The translations under genes were made by a program, and so were the position numbers. Below, piece by piece: positions 41,442 through 51,076 of a stretch of 52,197 nt of DNA. The notes beneath the pieces were generated by a model. That model did no database searches. It had not been told where the DNA came from and saw only the letters and a list, made by a program, of their open reading frames with translations. The DNA comes from Prochlorococcus sp. AG-409-G20 (GTDB taxonomy: Bacteria; Cyanobacteriota; Cyanobacteriia; PCC-6307; Cyanobiaceae): assembly GCA_003215775.1 (NCBI GenBank), contig QCJW01000012.1:1-52197 (forward strand), written 5' to 3'. Position 1 is the stretch's first letter. Every line of letters begins with the position of its first letter.

Positions 41442-42116
41442 TCAAAGCATATCCGCAGATATTATCAAATCCCCCTCATTGATTGAATCAAGGATATGCA
41501 TTCCTTTTATAACTTTGCCAAAAACTGCATATCTCCCATCAAGTTCTGGTAAGGCTTTCAGCGAAATGTAGAATTGGGAACTTGCGGAATCTTTTTTTTG
41601 TCCTCTTGCCATTGCAATAGAACCTTTCTGATGAGTCATTATTATTTGAGAAGTCTTATTGGGGTTTTTTATTAACTGGCTATATCTTGGCCTTCTTTCT
41701 TTCTCTAGTTTTATCTCAAGAGGAATAAATCTTACTTTTCCTGTTTGAGGATCAATAAAGTTACCTTTTCCATAATTGATTTTTGGTGTACTTTCTTCTT
41801 TCGAAAGAGGATCACCTCCAATTACGACAAAGGGAGATGGTTTTTTGATAACACGATGAAAAACAGTCTTATTGTAAACACCTTTATTTACTAAGTCTAG
41901 AAAATTACCTGCAGTAACTGGTGCGTCTCCACCATTTAATTCAATTTTTATCTTCCCTTTGTTAGTAGATAATTGGATAAGTACCTTCCCTGTTAAGCAA
42001 GGGCTGCTGATTGATGGACATAATGAGGTTGTCGGTTTATTTTTTTTAACTTGGCAACTAAGCAATATTGGTATTAGTAAAATCACTGAGATTTTTCTTG
42101 GATTTATTTTTAACAT
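41442..42116 (-). CDS. cyclophilin-type peptidyl-prolyl isomerase, lipoprotein
   Basis: The product is 224 aa. A lipoprotein signal (ISVILLIPILLSC) puts the lipid-modified cysteine at residue 21. The cyclophilin domain follows: IELNGGDAPVTAGNFLDLVNKGVYNKTVFHRVI, SIAMARGQKKDSASSQFYISL and LDGRYAVFGKVIKGMHIL. A loop of about 45 residues (DPLSKEESTPK to KTSQIIM) is longer than in small cyclophilins, as in cyanobacterial exported forms. It would assist folding at proline bonds outside the cytoplasm or in the lumen. It is 21 bases downstream of ycf4 on the same strand. Confidence 0.93.
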   Translation of the reverse strand: MLKINPRKISVILLIPILLSCQVKKNKPTTSLCPSISSPCLTGKVLIQLSTNKGKIKIELNGGDAPVTAGNFLDLVNKGVYNKTVFHRVIKKPSPFVVIGGDPLSKEESTPKINYGKGNFIDPQTGKVRFIPLEIKLEKERRPRYSQLIKNPNKTSQIIMTHQKGSIAMARGQKKDSASSQFYISLKALPELDGRYAVFGKVIKGMHILDSINEGDLIISADML

Positions 42117-42137
42117 CTTGGTTTTCTATTTTCTGTT

Positions 42138-42713
42138 TTAAAGGCCTTCAAGATTGACGTCTAGAAAGCGTGCCAACTGAGCGCCCTCCTGCTCAAGCTG
42201 AACAAGAGGTTTAGGCTGACTAACTCCTGACAATGGAATATCACGACGTCCTTTTATTCTTAATGTGATTCTGCGTAAAGGATTTATTCCATCTCTTACT
42301 TCAAGTTTTACTGCTTTTACCTCTTTTAGAGGAATCTCTAATTCTATTTTCTTAAACAGTCCTCTCCTGGATACAGTCAAGGTACCTTTTTCTTTGTTGA
42401 ACAGATTAATTCCAGCACCAAAATTGACAGCAATTAGAGTCCAGAGATAGATCGCAAGCAGGATAGCCGCAACTCCATAGATTCCCATTAGAAGTCCTTG
42501 TGGCACAAAAATCAGAGTTGCGGGATGTCCAATAGGAAGAAAGTCTTTACCTTGATAGCTTGAAAGAGATGCAAGTAAAAAACCAACTCCTCCAATTACA
42601 ACCATCGAACCAATTACATAATTTGAAGTTTTTCTTGAACCTTCGATCTTTTGCTCAAGGAATTTCTCATTGATTGACCCTGCTGAAGAGATTTTGGGAA
42701 GATCAGCTGACAT
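42138..42713 (-). CDS. ycf4: photosystem I assembly protein Ycf4
   Basis: The product is 191 aa. After a short polar head come two membrane spans (about 33-53 and 72-97). A soluble domain follows with [51 protein letters not shown] and a C-terminal [10 protein letters not shown]. All are Ycf4 landmarks. It acts as a scaffold for PSI assembly in the thylakoid membrane. It is divergent from psbD across a 174-base gap that must hold both promoters. Confidence 0.96.
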   Translation of the reverse strand: MSADLPKISSAGSINEKFLEQKIEGSRKTSNYVIGSMVVIGGVGFLLASLSSYQGKDFLPIGHPATLIFVPQGLLMGIYGVAAILLAIYLWTLIAVNFGAGINLFNKEKGTLTVSRRGLFKKIELEIPLKEVKAVKLEVRDGINPLRRITLRIKGRRDIPLSGVSQPKPLVQLEQEGAQLARFLDVNLEGL

Positions 42714-42887
42714 GACAGGCTTGAATGGGTTCCTAGCCTACTTAAAACGACGATTTACAACAAAGAAAAACTTAAGATCAAGTCAATAAGCAATACAAGG
42801 GGTTTCATCCTGAGTCATTTATTCCCAATTTAGTCGGAATGATTGTTAAAGTCTCTCGGTATCCCAAAGCTCAGCACCGTTTAACCC

Positions 42888-43943
42888 ATGACGATCGCTG
42901 TTGGACGCGCCCAACAACAAGGATGGTTTGACGTCCTTGATGATTGGCTAAAGCGCGACCGCTTCGTTTTTGTTGGCTGGTCAGGCCTACTTCTCTTCCC
43001 AACGGCTTACCTTGCAATAGGTGGTTGGTTCGTTGGAACTACTTTTGTTACTTCGTGGTATACCCATGGAATAGCAAGCTCCTATTTAGAAGGAGCTAAT
43101 TTCCTTACTGCCGCTGTTAGTACTCCTGGCGATGCCATGGGTCACAGCCTTCTGCTTCTTTGGGGCCCTGAGGCTCAGGGCAGCTTTGTGCGCTGGCTCC
43201 AGCTAGGTGGTCTCTGGAATTTCGTTGCATTGCATGGTGCCTTCTCTTTGATTGGTTTCATGCTCCGTCAATTTGAGATTGCTCGCCTTATTGGTATTCG
43301 CCCCTATAACGCACTAGCTTTTTCAGCTCCTATTGCTGTTTTCCTAAGTGTTTTCTTAATGTATCCACTAGGACAGCACAGTTGGTTCTTTGCACCATCT
43401 TTTGGTGTTGCAGCAATCTTCCGCTTCATTCTTTTCATTCAAGGTTTCCATAATTGGACACTTAATCCATTTCACATGATGGGTGTCGCAGGAATTCTTG
43501 GAGGAGCTCTTCTTTGCGCTATTCACGGTGCAACTGTTCAGAACACTCTTTATGAAGATGGTACTGCCAGTAACACCTTTAAAGCTTTTGACCCTACTCA
43601 AGAAGAAGAGACCTATTCAATGGTCACTGCAAACCGTTTTTGGAGTCAAATCTTCGGAATTGCCTTCTCAAATAAGCGTTGGCTTCACTTCTTTATGCTT
43701 TTCGTTCCTGTGATGGGAATGTGGGCACCATCTATTGGTATCGTCGGTCTTGCGTTAAATCTGCGGGCTTATGACTTTGTTAGCCAAGAAATTCGCGCAG
43801 CCGAAGATCCTGAGTTCGAGACTTTCTATACAAAGAACATTCTTTTGAACGAGGGTATGCGCGCTTGGATGGCTTCTGCAGACCAGCCACACGAAAACTT
43901 TGTATTCCCAGAGGAGGTATTGCCACGTGGAAACGCCCTCTAA
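42888..43943 (+). CDS. psbD: photosystem II reaction-centre protein D2
   Basis: The product is 351 aa with five membrane spans. Typical D2 blocks are present: [20 protein letters not shown] near the start, [40 protein letters not shown] with the histidines for chlorophyll and iron, and [19 protein letters not shown] near the C-terminus. It is full length for the family. It partners D1 and binds the pheophytin and QA side of electron transfer. psbC begins inside its last codons. Confidence 0.98.
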   Translation: MTIAVGRAQQQGWFDVLDDWLKRDRFVFVGWSGLLLFPTAYLAIGGWFVGTTFVTSWYTHGIASSYLEGANFLTAAVSTPGDAMGHSLLLLWGPEAQGSFVRWLQLGGLWNFVALHGAFSLIGFMLRQFEIARLIGIRPYNALAFSAPIAVFLSVFLMYPLGQHSWFFAPSFGVAAIFRFILFIQGFHNWTLNPFHMMGVAGILGGALLCAIHGATVQNTLYEDGTASNTFKAFDPTQEEETYSMVTANRFWSQIFGIAFSNKRWLHFFMLFVPVMGMWAPSIGIVGLALNLRAYDFVSQEIRAAEDPEFETFYTKNILLNEGMRAWMASADQPHENFVFPEEVLPRGNAL

Positions 43944-45312
43944 TATTAGTTTTTTCAAGAGACAAGGGTATGACCAGGAATCAACTGGTTATGCCTGGTA
44001 TGCGGGTAACGCTCGTCTAATCAACCTCTCTGGTCGCCTTTTAGGTGCCCATATAGCTCATGCAGGCTTGATGGTTTTTTGGGCAGGAGCAATGCTTCTT
44101 TATGAGGTAAGTCATTTCACCTTTGACAAGCCAATGTGGGAGCAGGGTCTTATCTGTATCCCTCATGTTGCAATGTTTGGTTATGGCATTGGTGCAGGAG
44201 GAGAAGTAATTGACATCTATCCATTCTTTGCAGCAGGTGTAGTTCACCTTATTGCTTCTGCAATTCTAGGATTTGGAGGGATTTGGCATTCTCTTGCAGG
44301 CCCTGAAAAGCTTGAAGAAGCTTTCCCTTTCTTCTCTACTGATTGGAGAGACAAGGACCAAATGACAACCATTCTAGGTCGTCACCTTTGTGTTCTTGGC
44401 TTGGGTTCACTGCTTTTCTCTTTGAACTGGATGTTTTGGGGTGGTGCCTATGACACCTGGGCCCCAGGCGGAGGAGAAGTCCACCTTATAAACCCCACTC
44501 TTGATCCAAAAGTTATTTTTGGTTATCTATTCCAAACTCCTTGGGGAGGTGGAGGAAATTTGGTGGGTGTTAACTCAATGGAAGATATTGTGGGTGGACA
44601 TGTCTACCTTGCTGTTCTGCAATTAGTTGGTGGCCATTTTCATATGCAAACCAAACCATTTGGTTGGGCTCGAAGAGCCTTTGTATGGAATGGAGAAGCT
44701 TTATTGGCTTATGCACTAGGTGGTTTATGTGTAGCTAGTTTCTATGCTTCCACCTTTGTTTGGTTTAACAATACTGCTTATCCATCTGAGTTTTACGGAC
44801 CAACTAATGCAGAAGCTTCTCAGGCTCAGAGCTTTACCTTCTTAGTAAGAGACCAAAGAATCGGTGCAAATGTTGGCTCAACAATGGGTCCAACAGGATT
44901 GGGTAAATACCTAATGCGTTCTCCAACTGGAGAAATCATCTTTGGTGGTGAGACTATGCGCTTTTGGGATTTCCGTGGTCCTTGGCTGGAACCTTTAAGA
45001 GGTCCAAATGGCCTGAGTTTGGATAAGATTCAGAATGATATTCAGCCATGGCAAGTTCGTCGTGCAGCTGAGTACATGACTCATGCTCCTAACGCTTCCA
45101 TTAACTCTGTTGGTGGAATTATCACTGAGCCAAATGCTGTTAACTTTGTAAACCTTCGTCAGTGGCTTTCATCAGCTCACTTCTTCCTTGGTTGGTTTAC
45201 TTTTGTTGGCCACCTATGGCATGCAGGTAGAGCACGTGCTGCTGCTGCTGGTTTTGAAAAAGGTATAGACAGGAAAACAGAACCTGCACTTTCTATGCCT
45301 GATCTTGACTGA
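43927..45312 (+). CDS. psbC: photosystem II CP43 chlorophyll protein
   Basis: The start is placed at GTG 43927 ([20 protein letters not shown]), giving 461 aa. GAGGAGG at 43911-43917 gives a good spacing of nine bases, and a GTG inside psbD is the classic cyanobacterial arrangement; the genes overlap by 17 bases. Six spans, the large lumenal loop with the [26 protein letters not shown] block (including the Glu and Arg near the manganese cluster), and [19 protein letters not shown] are present. It is the inner antenna of PSII and the likely ancestor-type relative of the pcb genes at 2.8-12.1 kb. Confidence 0.98.
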   Translation: METPSNISFFKRQGYDQESTGYAWYAGNARLINLSGRLLGAHIAHAGLMVFWAGAMLLYEVSHFTFDKPMWEQGLICIPHVAMFGYGIGAGGEVIDIYPFFAAGVVHLIASAILGFGGIWHSLAGPEKLEEAFPFFSTDWRDKDQMTTILGRHLCVLGLGSLLFSLNWMFWGGAYDTWAPGGGEVHLINPTLDPKVIFGYLFQTPWGGGGNLVGVNSMEDIVGGHVYLAVLQLVGGHFHMQTKPFGWARRAFVWNGEALLAYALGGLCVASFYASTFVWFNNTAYPSEFYGPTNAEASQAQSFTFLVRDQRIGANVGSTMGPTGLGKYLMRSPTGEIIFGGETMRFWDFRGPWLEPLRGPNGLSLDKIQNDIQPWQVRRAAEYMTHAPNASINSVGGIITEPNAVNFVNLRQWLSSAHFFLGWFTFVGHLWHAGRARAAAAGFEKGIDRKTEPALSMPDLD

Positions 45313-45341
45313 TATTAATAGGCAATAATCATTGCCAATTT

Positions 45342-45375
45342 AAAAGCCCTGACCTAAAGGTCAGGGCTTTTTTTG
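45342..45375 (+). terminator. terminator of psbDC
   Basis: A 13-bp perfect stem, AAAAGCCCTGACC (45342-45354) and GGTCAGGGCTTTT (45359-45371), has loop TAAA and a further T4. It lies 30 bases after the psbC stop and may also end the convergent maf transcript. Confidence 0.92.
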
Positions 45376-45436
45376 TAGAGAAAACTATTCATCCTTTCTT
45401 CAAATTTCTGTATTCAATAATTCTTTGGATGAAAAT

Positions 45437-46075
45437 TCAGAATTCATTTTTTATTAATTCGATTTCTTTCAATGACTTCCTAAGCCAAGGTAAGCTAAGT
45501 CCTATTACATTGCTATAACATCCTTCAATACTTTCTATATAAACTCCTCCTTTACCCTCTAGTGCAAATCCCCCAGCACAATTAAGGGGCTCTCCAGTTT
45601 TTACATAGTCTTTTATCTCTTTTTTGGTTAGCTTAGAAAAGATAACTTGTGTTGTTATTACTCCTGATATCAATTGATCATATAGTTGACCTTTGCTTTC
45701 TTTGAGATCTCGAGATTTATATAGAAGTGCATGACCAGTAATTAGATGACCACCATTTGATGACATTTTTTTCCAACGTTCAATAGCTTGTTCTGAACTC
45801 TGAGGTTTGCCAAAAATTTGGTTCTCAAATAGAAATATTGAATCACACCCTAGTACTATTTTTTCATGGCTATCTTTTCCTTGATTTTGCTTTTGTTTGG
45901 TTAGCTTAGATAGAACAGCTTTGGCTTTTGCGATTGCAAGATTCTTTACTAAAAGATTAGGATCTTCAAATTTGAAACTTTCCTCATTAATATGGCTAAT
46001 AATTACTTCGTGAGGAATTTCTGCTTGTTGAAGTAGATGATGGCGAGGAATTGATGCAGAGGCCAGAATTAGCAA
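45437..46075 (-). CDS. maf: Maf-type nucleotide pyrophosphatase
   Basis: The product is 212 aa. LILASASIPRHHLL opens the family's substrate-binding loop. IVLGCDSIFLFENQIFGKP carries the conserved Asp and Lys, and GGHLITGHALL is also typical. The C-terminal TGEPLNCAGGFALEGKGGVYIESIEGCYSNVIGLSL is the strong family signature. Maf/YceF proteins hydrolyse non-standard nucleoside triphosphates and may slow division. It converges with psbC at the shared terminator. Confidence 0.93.
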   Translation of the reverse strand: MLILASASIPRHHLLQQAEIPHEVIISHINEESFKFEDPNLLVKNLAIAKAKAVLSKLTKQKQNQGKDSHEKIVLGCDSIFLFENQIFGKPQSSEQAIERWKKMSSNGGHLITGHALLYKSRDLKESKGQLYDQLISGVITTQVIFSKLTKKEIKDYVKTGEPLNCAGGFALEGKGGVYIESIEGCYSNVIGLSLPWLRKSLKEIELIKNEF

Positions 46076-46151
46076 AATAGCTTAGTTACTTAATGTTCAT
46101 TCTTAGGCTGCCATCAAAAGGTCTAATCATGCAAACAAGAATCTATTGATT

Positions 46152-46526
46152 ATGGAATTACTTGATAATCGCAGCATAGTAAGGGCAAGAAAAATGCTTC
46201 AGGCTCTTCCTTTTAATAGTAGATTTTATTTTGATGTAAAGCTAGAAGGCTTAAGTGCAAAAAATGTATTTAGGAAAAGACAAAAATATGCGGTAGATCA
46301 AGAAAATTGGTTTAACCATTCCATTGATGTAGAAGCAGCTTTTCGGGGTCTTATAAGAGTCGGAGTCCTTAGGCGTGAGGTAGATGGTCAAGGATTGACT
46401 GAGAAAATCCGTTTAACTCCTTTGGGTAGGAAGATTCTTGAAGAGGACATTGATATTTCGCGACAAAAATTAAAGTTGATGGAAAGAGTTGTTTTGTGGT
46501 TCTCAATTAAGTGGCTATGGAAATGA
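46152..46526 (+). CDS. small cyanobacterial protein, probably Npun_F0494 family
   Basis: ATG at 46152 gives 124 aa; a TTG at 46146 would add two. The product contains [19 protein letters not shown], a helical middle and [33 protein letters not shown]. That last block looks like a winged-helix-type fold and matches my memory of the cyanobacterial Npun_F0494 family. The C-terminus is basic and Trp-rich ([12 protein letters not shown]). Its TGA overlaps the cobQ ATG in the form ATGA, so the two are translationally coupled. Confidence 0.7.
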   Translation: MELLDNRSIVRARKMLQALPFNSRFYFDVKLEGLSAKNVFRKRQKYAVDQENWFNHSIDVEAAFRGLIRVGVLRREVDGQGLTEKIRLTPLGRKILEEDIDISRQKLKLMERVVLWFSIKWLWK

Positions 46527-48043
46527 AATCTATAACAACGCCATCACCAATAATGGTTCTTGGGACATCAAGTGGGGCAGGAAAGTCCCTTATGGCAGCA
46601 GCATTATGCAGGGTGCTTTTGAGAAGTGGTGAGAGCCCTTTGCCATTTAAAGGACAAAATATGAGCAATAACGCATGGGTTGATAAAAGTGGTGGCGAAA
46701 TGGCTTATTCACAGGCTCTTCAAGCATGGGCTGCAGGCATAGAACCAACATGTGCAATGAATCCAGTTCTTCTAAAGCCTCAAGGTGATAGCACTAGTGA
46801 AGTGATTCATTTAGGTAGGAGTGTTGGGTTCGCAAAGGCTGAGACATATTACGAACAATGGTTTGATTCAGGCTGGAAGGCTATTTGTAACGGTTTAAAT
46901 CAACTCAGAGACACAAGTGATCAAGGAAGATTTGTACTTGAAGGAGCAGGAAGTCCTGTAGAAATTAATCTCATGGATCGAGATCTAACTAATCTTCGAC
47001 TAGCTAAATATCTAAATGCAAGATGTTTACTTGTTGCAGATATTGAGCGCGGGGGAGTTTTTGCTCAAATAATTGGAACATTGGCACTCTTAAATCCTAT
47101 TGAGAAATCTTTAATTAAGGGAATTCTCATAAATCGTTTTAGAGGTCGACGTGAACTTCTTGAAGATGCACAGAAATGGATCGAGTCTAAAACTGGGATT
47201 CCTGTTTTAGGAATTATGCCTTGGCTTAATGAAGATTTTCCGCCTGAAGATTCCCTGGACTTATTAGAAAGAAAACATATAAAGTCTTCAGCAGATGTCC
47301 AAATTGCAGTTATTAAACTAAAATCTATTAGTAATTTTTCTGATTTTGATCCTCTTGAAGCAGAGGAGTCTGTACAAGTGAGATGGGTTAAACCAGGTTC
47401 TGATCTAGGTAGGCCAGATGCTGTTGTCATCCCAGGTAGTAAGCAAACTATTAAAGATTTGGAAATTCTTTTCTCTAGTGGATTAGCTCAGGAGATAAAG
47501 GCTTTTGCTGATAATGGAGGAAATGTTTTCGGATTATGTGGTGGCATGCAAATTCTTGGAAGTACTCTCGTTGATCATTCTGGGAAAGAGTCTTTTGAGG
47601 GTCGTTCAACTTCAAAAGTTATTAAGGGTTTGGACTTATTACCTATTCACACAGTCTTTAACTCTCAAAAGATACTTAATAGAAGAATTGTTAGATCATA
47701 TTGGCCAGAAGTAACAGATTTAACTGGATTTGAATTGCATCGTGGAATAAGTCAACCATTAAGTCAATGTGATCAGATCTTGAAACCCCTGTCAGAGGAT
47801 CCATCTCTTGGTTGGTTTGTAGAAAGCAATAAATCAAGTAAAATTGTTGGAACATATTTACATGGAATTTTTGACAATGGTCCTTGGAGAAGGCTTTGGC
47901 TGAATGAACTTAGGAGGGGTAAAGGTTTAGCTGATCTTCCAATTAATCGGCCAAATCATTTTCAACAGAGAGATCGCTTGTTAGATTTACTTGCAGATTC
48001 ATTTGAGCATTACGTACGCTTTAAAGGGTTTATAGGGGAATGA
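46523..48043 (+). CDS. cobQ: cobyric acid synthase
   Basis: The start is taken as ATG 46523, overlapping the previous stop (ATGA); ATG 46517 and GTG 46511 are alternatives. About 506 aa. [23 protein letters not shown] is the P-loop-like ATP site, with [12 protein letters not shown] and [15 protein letters not shown] following. The C-terminal class I glutamine amidotransferase domain has [11 protein letters not shown] with the catalytic Cys, and [10 protein letters not shown] with the His. It amidates adenosylcobyrinic acid in cobalamin synthesis. The ferredoxin gene overlaps its end by four bases. Confidence 0.95.
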   Translation: MKSITTPSPIMVLGTSSGAGKSLMAAALCRVLLRSGESPLPFKGQNMSNNAWVDKSGGEMAYSQALQAWAAGIEPTCAMNPVLLKPQGDSTSEVIHLGRSVGFAKAETYYEQWFDSGWKAICNGLNQLRDTSDQGRFVLEGAGSPVEINLMDRDLTNLRLAKYLNARCLLVADIERGGVFAQIIGTLALLNPIEKSLIKGILINRFRGRRELLEDAQKWIESKTGIPVLGIMPWLNEDFPPEDSLDLLERKHIKSSADVQIAVIKLKSISNFSDFDPLEAEESVQVRWVKPGSDLGRPDAVVIPGSKQTIKDLEILFSSGLAQEIKAFADNGGNVFGLCGGMQILGSTLVDHSGKESFEGRSTSKVIKGLDLLPIHTVFNSQKILNRRIVRSYWPEVTDLTGFELHRGISQPLSQCDQILKPLSEDPSLGWFVESNKSSKIVGTYLHGIFDNGPWRRLWLNELRRGKGLADLPINRPNHFQQRDRLLDLLADSFEHYVRFKGFIGE

Positions 48044-48294
48044 AGAGGGACTTTGTTGAAATTGAGTGGCCCAATGGTGAACATTCTTTTGTAGCTCCTG
48101 GTTCCAATTGGCTAGGCTCAGCATTAGAAGTAGGAGTAGAGATACCTACAGGATGTCTTGGTGGTAGTTGTGGGGCTTGTGAAATAGAAGTTAATGGCGA
48201 GGTTCTAAGAGCTTGTATTGATAATGTTCCATCATTAGACAATTCTAAATTATTGAAAGTTGATTTTGTCACTGATCCATATTGGGATCAGTGA
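48040..48294 (+). CDS. [2Fe-2S] ferredoxin
   Basis: The product is 84 aa. The cluster ligands are Cys39, Cys44 and Cys47 ([14 protein letters not shown]) and Cys59 (LRACI), the plant-type ferredoxin C-x4-C-x2-C...C pattern. The sequence is shorter at both ends than PetF and more like the adrenodoxin/electron-donor type, so it is probably a specialised ferredoxin rather than the main photosynthetic one. It starts within cobQ (ATGA, overlap of four bases), the third gene of a tightly coupled string. Whether it serves cobalamin synthesis is not shown. Confidence 0.92.
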   Translation: MKRDFVEIEWPNGEHSFVAPGSNWLGSALEVGVEIPTGCLGGSCGACEIEVNGEVLRACIDNVPSLDNSKLLKVDFVTDPYWDQ

Positions 48295-48307
48295 TTTTTT
48301 TTGATAC

Positions 48308-48772
48308 TTACGAAATTAATTTGTCAATTTGCAATCGTGCCATACTACTTAATGGTAACATAAGTATAATTGAACTTAACAATACAAATGAAGTAAATAA
48401 GAATACATAGCCTTTCTTCCTGTATCTATTCAAATGAAATAATGTCATTGAAATAATAACAATAGTGCATGAAATGCTGAGAATGATTGCTCCAACCTTG
48501 TCAACTAATATCCCAATATTTAAGTTCAAAGAACCAATTCCTTTGATTATAGTTAAGGATGATTCCTTGACTATTTCATTGGCTAATTCTTTTGAAACAA
48601 GCAGATAGCTTATTGCAGTCGAGATAGCCATGCATGTAAATAATATTACCCCAGTAGGCTTGCTAAGTCTGCTCATTGTCTTTGTAAAGCTAAAAAAGAG
48701 AACACCTAGAAGTGATGCTCCAAGGAAGGGCATGGCGGGTATCAGCCATGCGATATCAGTTAGTGTTGGCAT
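48308..48772 (-). CDS. NdhF-like N-terminal protein (truncated proton-pump subunit homologue)
   Basis: The product is 154 aa with four hydrophobic spans. It matches only the N-terminal part of NdhF, the antiporter-like subunit of NDH-1 (600 aa or more). AWLIPAMPFLGASLLGVLF, then SFTKTMSRLSKP, the lumenal GSLNLNIGILVDKVGAI and a C-terminal RKKGYVFLFTSFVLLSS follow the family order, but everything after the first ~130 residues is gone. The convergent ferredoxin gene lies 13 bases beyond the stop, leaving no room for a remnant. It begins by sharing one base with the stop of a 37-aa gene. It may be a conserved small subunit rather than a decaying gene. Confidence 0.68.
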   Translation of the reverse strand: MPTLTDIAWLIPAMPFLGASLLGVLFFSFTKTMSRLSKPTGVILFTCMAISTAISYLLVSKELANEIVKESSLTIIKGIGSLNLNIGILVDKVGAIILSISCTIVIISMTLFHLNRYRKKGYVFLFTSFVLLSSIILMLPLSSMARLQIDKLIS

Positions 48773-48885
48773 TAATTTACTTTGCTAATTGTTGCAGAGG
48801 TAAGCTCTTTTATGAGGTCAAGAAGTCCTACAAGTGCAAATATACCAAATGTGACTCCTAAAATTAAAGGGATGATTTCATCCAT
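48772..48885 (-). CDS. 37-aa single-span protein coupled to the NdhF-like gene
   Basis: ATG at 48885 opens 37 codons ending TAA at 48772-48774, in TAATG overlap with the NdhF-like start. The peptide MDEIIPLILGVTFGIFALVG continues LLDLIKELTSATISKVN: one membrane span with a charged tail. Such a tight overlap suggests the two proteins are made together and perhaps form one complex. A hairpin (TTCTTGCT/AGCAAGAA, 48901-48922) lies in the upstream leader. No family is recognised. Confidence 0.5.
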   Translation of the reverse strand: MDEIIPLILGVTFGIFALVGLLDLIKELTSATISKVN

Positions 48886-49148
48886 GCCTTTCTAAGTGGC
48901 TTCTTGCTTTTACTAGCAAGAAACTAGAAAATTGGCCATAGAAGAGATTCTGCAACTGCTAAATTCTTTTTAGCTAGTCTTTAAAAGAGTCTCTAGAACA
49001 GAATTGTTTATTTTATTCATTAATAAAAGAGTATTGAATTAGGAATTTGAATTTTCAGTGGTGTATGCCTATCTTAGTATCTATCGGCGATGGTAAAATT
49101 GATTATGTAAACTTTAATGATACAATTTAGATACTTGATGGAGAAAAA

Positions 49149-49316
49149 ATGAGAATTTATTTATTTTTTTTAGCTATAGCTATCTTTATTTCACTTGTGG
49201 GATTTAGATTAAATCAAATGGAAGTCATTCTTGCTTATAGAAAGTCAAAGAAATTAGTCAAGAAGATTCGAAAATCGAATTCCATGCGAAGGACGCGTGG
49301 CACAAAAATAAGATGA
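49149..49316 (+). CDS. 55-aa basic single-span protein, unrecognised
   Basis: ATG at 49149, with GGAGAAAA just upstream, opens 55 codons ending TGA at 49314-49316. A hydrophobic span (MRIYLFFLAIAIFISLVGF) is followed by a tail that is almost wholly basic (RKSKKLVKKIRKS, then RRTRGTKIR). The layout suggests a membrane anchor with a cytoplasmic cationic tail. No family is known to me. The Hli gene starts 76 bases downstream on the same strand. Confidence 0.5.
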   Translation: MRIYLFFLAIAIFISLVGFRLNQMEVILAYRKSKKLVKKIRKSNSMRRTRGTKIR

Positions 49317-49392
49317 GAATATCTTGCTTTGCTTGTATTTGTGTTATTCAATGTCTTTGCTCTAAAATTAACTTAGTTGGTAAAGCCTATTG

Positions 49393-49686
49393 ATGGAAAA
49401 CAAAGAAGACTCTTGTTCAGAATTGGTTGAAAACTATCATGAGAATAAGATCTTACCTCTTTCTGAATTGGAAGTTGATATTCCTAAGAAGTCTAATTCA
49501 GAGAATCAGACACCTGCCAAGTGGGTTGATAATTATGGAAAGGAAGTAGAGAGCGTCTTTGGTTTTAATGGGAATGCTGAGTTGGTAAATGGAAGAGTGG
49601 CTATGGTTGGATTTCTTCTTTTGATTTTGACAGAGTTGGTTTTTTCTGGTACTCCGATAACAAAATCTATCTTTGGCATTGGTTAG
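49393..49686 (+). CDS. hli: high-light-inducible (Hli/Scp) chlorophyll-binding protein with long N-terminus
   Basis: ATG at 49393 gives 97 aa; a TTG at 49390 would add one. The C-terminal part has the Hli signature AELVNGRVAMVGFLLLILTEL, one chlorophyll-binding helix with E-x-x-N-G-R-x-A-M-x-G. The family protects PSII and its assembly intermediates by quenching excess energy. The ~60-residue acidic, polar N-terminus (KEDSCSELVENYHENK to KSNSENQTPAKWVDNYG) is long for a Prochlorococcus Hli; many are 40-70 aa. Known Hli partners include Ycf39, encoded at 38.6 kb. Confidence 0.92.
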   Translation: MENKEDSCSELVENYHENKILPLSELEVDIPKKSNSENQTPAKWVDNYGKEVESVFGFNGNAELVNGRVAMVGFLLLILTELVFSGTPITKSIFGIG

Positions 49687-49745
49687 AAACTTTAAATTAT
49701 TTATGTTAATAACTTAAAGAAGAAATTGTTAAGTTAGATAGGAAT

Positions 49746-49988
49746 CTAATACCTGAATCTTTTAATTACCTTTGCGGGAATTTCAGGTGAAGCTACTTCG
49801 TATAAAATCCATTGCCTAGTCTCTAGGTCATGATCACATCCAAGTTCATTATTTTCTTTTTTATCTATGGTAGAAATATTAAAATGACATGCTTGGTCAG
49901 CCTCAAAGGCAGACCTATAGCTGTTAAGATATATATATGTAGTTATTGCTAATAAGAGTATTACCAGTGTTGTGAGAATTGCTTTCAT
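49746..49988 (-). CDS. 80-aa membrane-anchored protein, unrecognised
   Basis: The N-terminal hydrophobic span (MKAILTTLVILLLAITTYIYL) may be a signal anchor. The exported part has two cysteines (QACHFNIS and LGCDHDLE) and ends TRQWILYEVASPEIPAKVIKRFRY. The cysteine pair and the WILYE segment look deliberate. No family is recognised. It converges with the Hli gene across a 59-base gap. Confidence 0.55.
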   Translation of the reverse strand: MKAILTTLVILLLAITTYIYLNSYRSAFEADQACHFNISTIDKKENNELGCDHDLETRQWILYEVASPEIPAKVIKRFRY

Positions 49989-50103
49989 TGCAAGGTTTAA
50001 AGCTCATATATATCAATGATATGTCATGATCTTAGGGATTGGATGTATGATCTTTATTTAGATTAAGTTTAATATGCAATATTTTAAATAATTAGATCTC
50101 TTT

Positions 50104-50298
50104 TTAAATCTTTGTTTCTGCAGAGTCATCAATTTGACAGGCAAGATCGCACTCTGTGAGCTCAGAACGCGCCAATCTATCAAGTATGCGTGCCATGTCT
50201 ATTGATGAAAGCTCGCCGTCATTCTGCCATTTTAGAGTTGTCTTTCTCTGAGCTGGCACTTTTGCAGGTCTATTAGAACCTGTACCCTCTGAAGCCAT
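50104..50298 (-). CDS. 64-aa soluble protein, unrecognised
   Basis: The basic, Pro-rich start (MASEGTGSNRPAKVPAQRKTT) leads into LKWQNDGELSSIDMARILDRLARSELTECDLACQI, a helical acidic domain with two cysteines, and a short tail. The pattern looks like a real small protein of picocyanobacteria, but I do not know its family. Confidence 0.55.
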   Translation of the reverse strand: MASEGTGSNRPAKVPAQRKTTLKWQNDGELSSIDMARILDRLARSELTECDLACQIDDSAETKI

Positions 50299-50458
50299 TT
50301 TGCTTGGAATTGGTATCGGTTGCTACATTTAACCTTATTGCGTGCTCTGAAAGGCGAATTCTTATGAGAACTTCATCAAACCTAGGTCTGCAACATTGGA
50401 ATATGTATATTGCTAACAACAAGCCTAGCTGCTTTTCTAGTTTATTCCTCTAATAACA

Positions 50459-50617
50459 ATGAATTTATTTTCTGAATTTGCTATTGCTTTTGGGGAACTG
50501 GAAATTTCCAAGTCAACAGTTATAGGATTGATAATAGTAACTATATTTATATTCTCGGCTGTTGCAATAAGTTCCCTTACCCTTTTTAAGGGTATTACTG
50601 ATAATGATAAAGACTAG
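50459..50617 (+). CDS. 52-aa single-span membrane protein, unrecognised
   Basis: ATG at 50459 opens 52 codons ending TAG at 50615-50617. A polar head (MNLFSEFAIAFGELEISKS) precedes one span (TVIGLIIVTIFIFSAVAISS) and a short acidic tail (FKGITDNDKD). It converges with the next gene at a 30-base gap. No family is recognised; the layout is typical of small membrane subunits. Confidence 0.5.
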   Translation: MNLFSEFAIAFGELEISKSTVIGLIIVTIFIFSAVAISSLTLFKGITDNDKD

Positions 50618-50647
50618 AGTAGTTGATTCGTATACTTAGTTTAGATC

Positions 50648-51004
50648 TTAAAGATATTCTTTTTGACCTTCTTCGTTAGTTCTATAGACATTGTCTTCAT
50701 TGTCGATGTAAATCATGGTGCCGTTCATTTTGGATTTGCCATGTTTATTTAAACGAGCTCTGTGGATATCAGCTTTTTCTCTTAGTTCTTGCTCTCTGTC
50801 CCATGAAGTGATTGTTATGTTAATACTTGGATCTAATATGAACCTTTCTGATGATTGATACCTTAATCTATTTTTTATGCGATTGTGTGTTTCAAAGTGA
50901 CCTTTAAATCTTTTTAGTTGATGATTTATTTCTTTTTTCCTAGTTCTTATTATTCTTATTGTTAATAAGAATAATACTAAGATGACAGAATAGATGTAGA
51001 TCAT
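50648..51004 (-). CDS. 118-aa membrane-anchored protein, unrecognised
   Basis: A hydrophobic N-terminal anchor (MIYIYSVILVLFLLTIRII) is followed by a strongly basic, probably cytoplasmic domain (RTRKKEINHQLKRF, NRIKNRLRYQ). Then comes SINITITSWDREQELREKADIHRARLNKHG and a C-terminal MIYIDNEDNVYRTNEEGQKEYL. The second half looks folded and conserved. No motif gives a function. Confidence 0.55.
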   Translation of the reverse strand: MIYIYSVILVLFLLTIRIIRTRKKEINHQLKRFKGHFETHNRIKNRLRYQSSERFILDPSINITITSWDREQELREKADIHRARLNKHGKSKMNGTMIYIDNEDNVYRTNEEGQKEYL

Positions 51005-51076
51005 TATATGTCTAATGGATTGATTTTCTTTGTCTATATGTCATATTGATAGTCATTGCCATTAAGAAAATATTCT

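Noticed and set aside
50364-50453. Short plus-strand frame just before the 52-aa gene
   Set aside because: No ribosome-binding site and composition without coding character.
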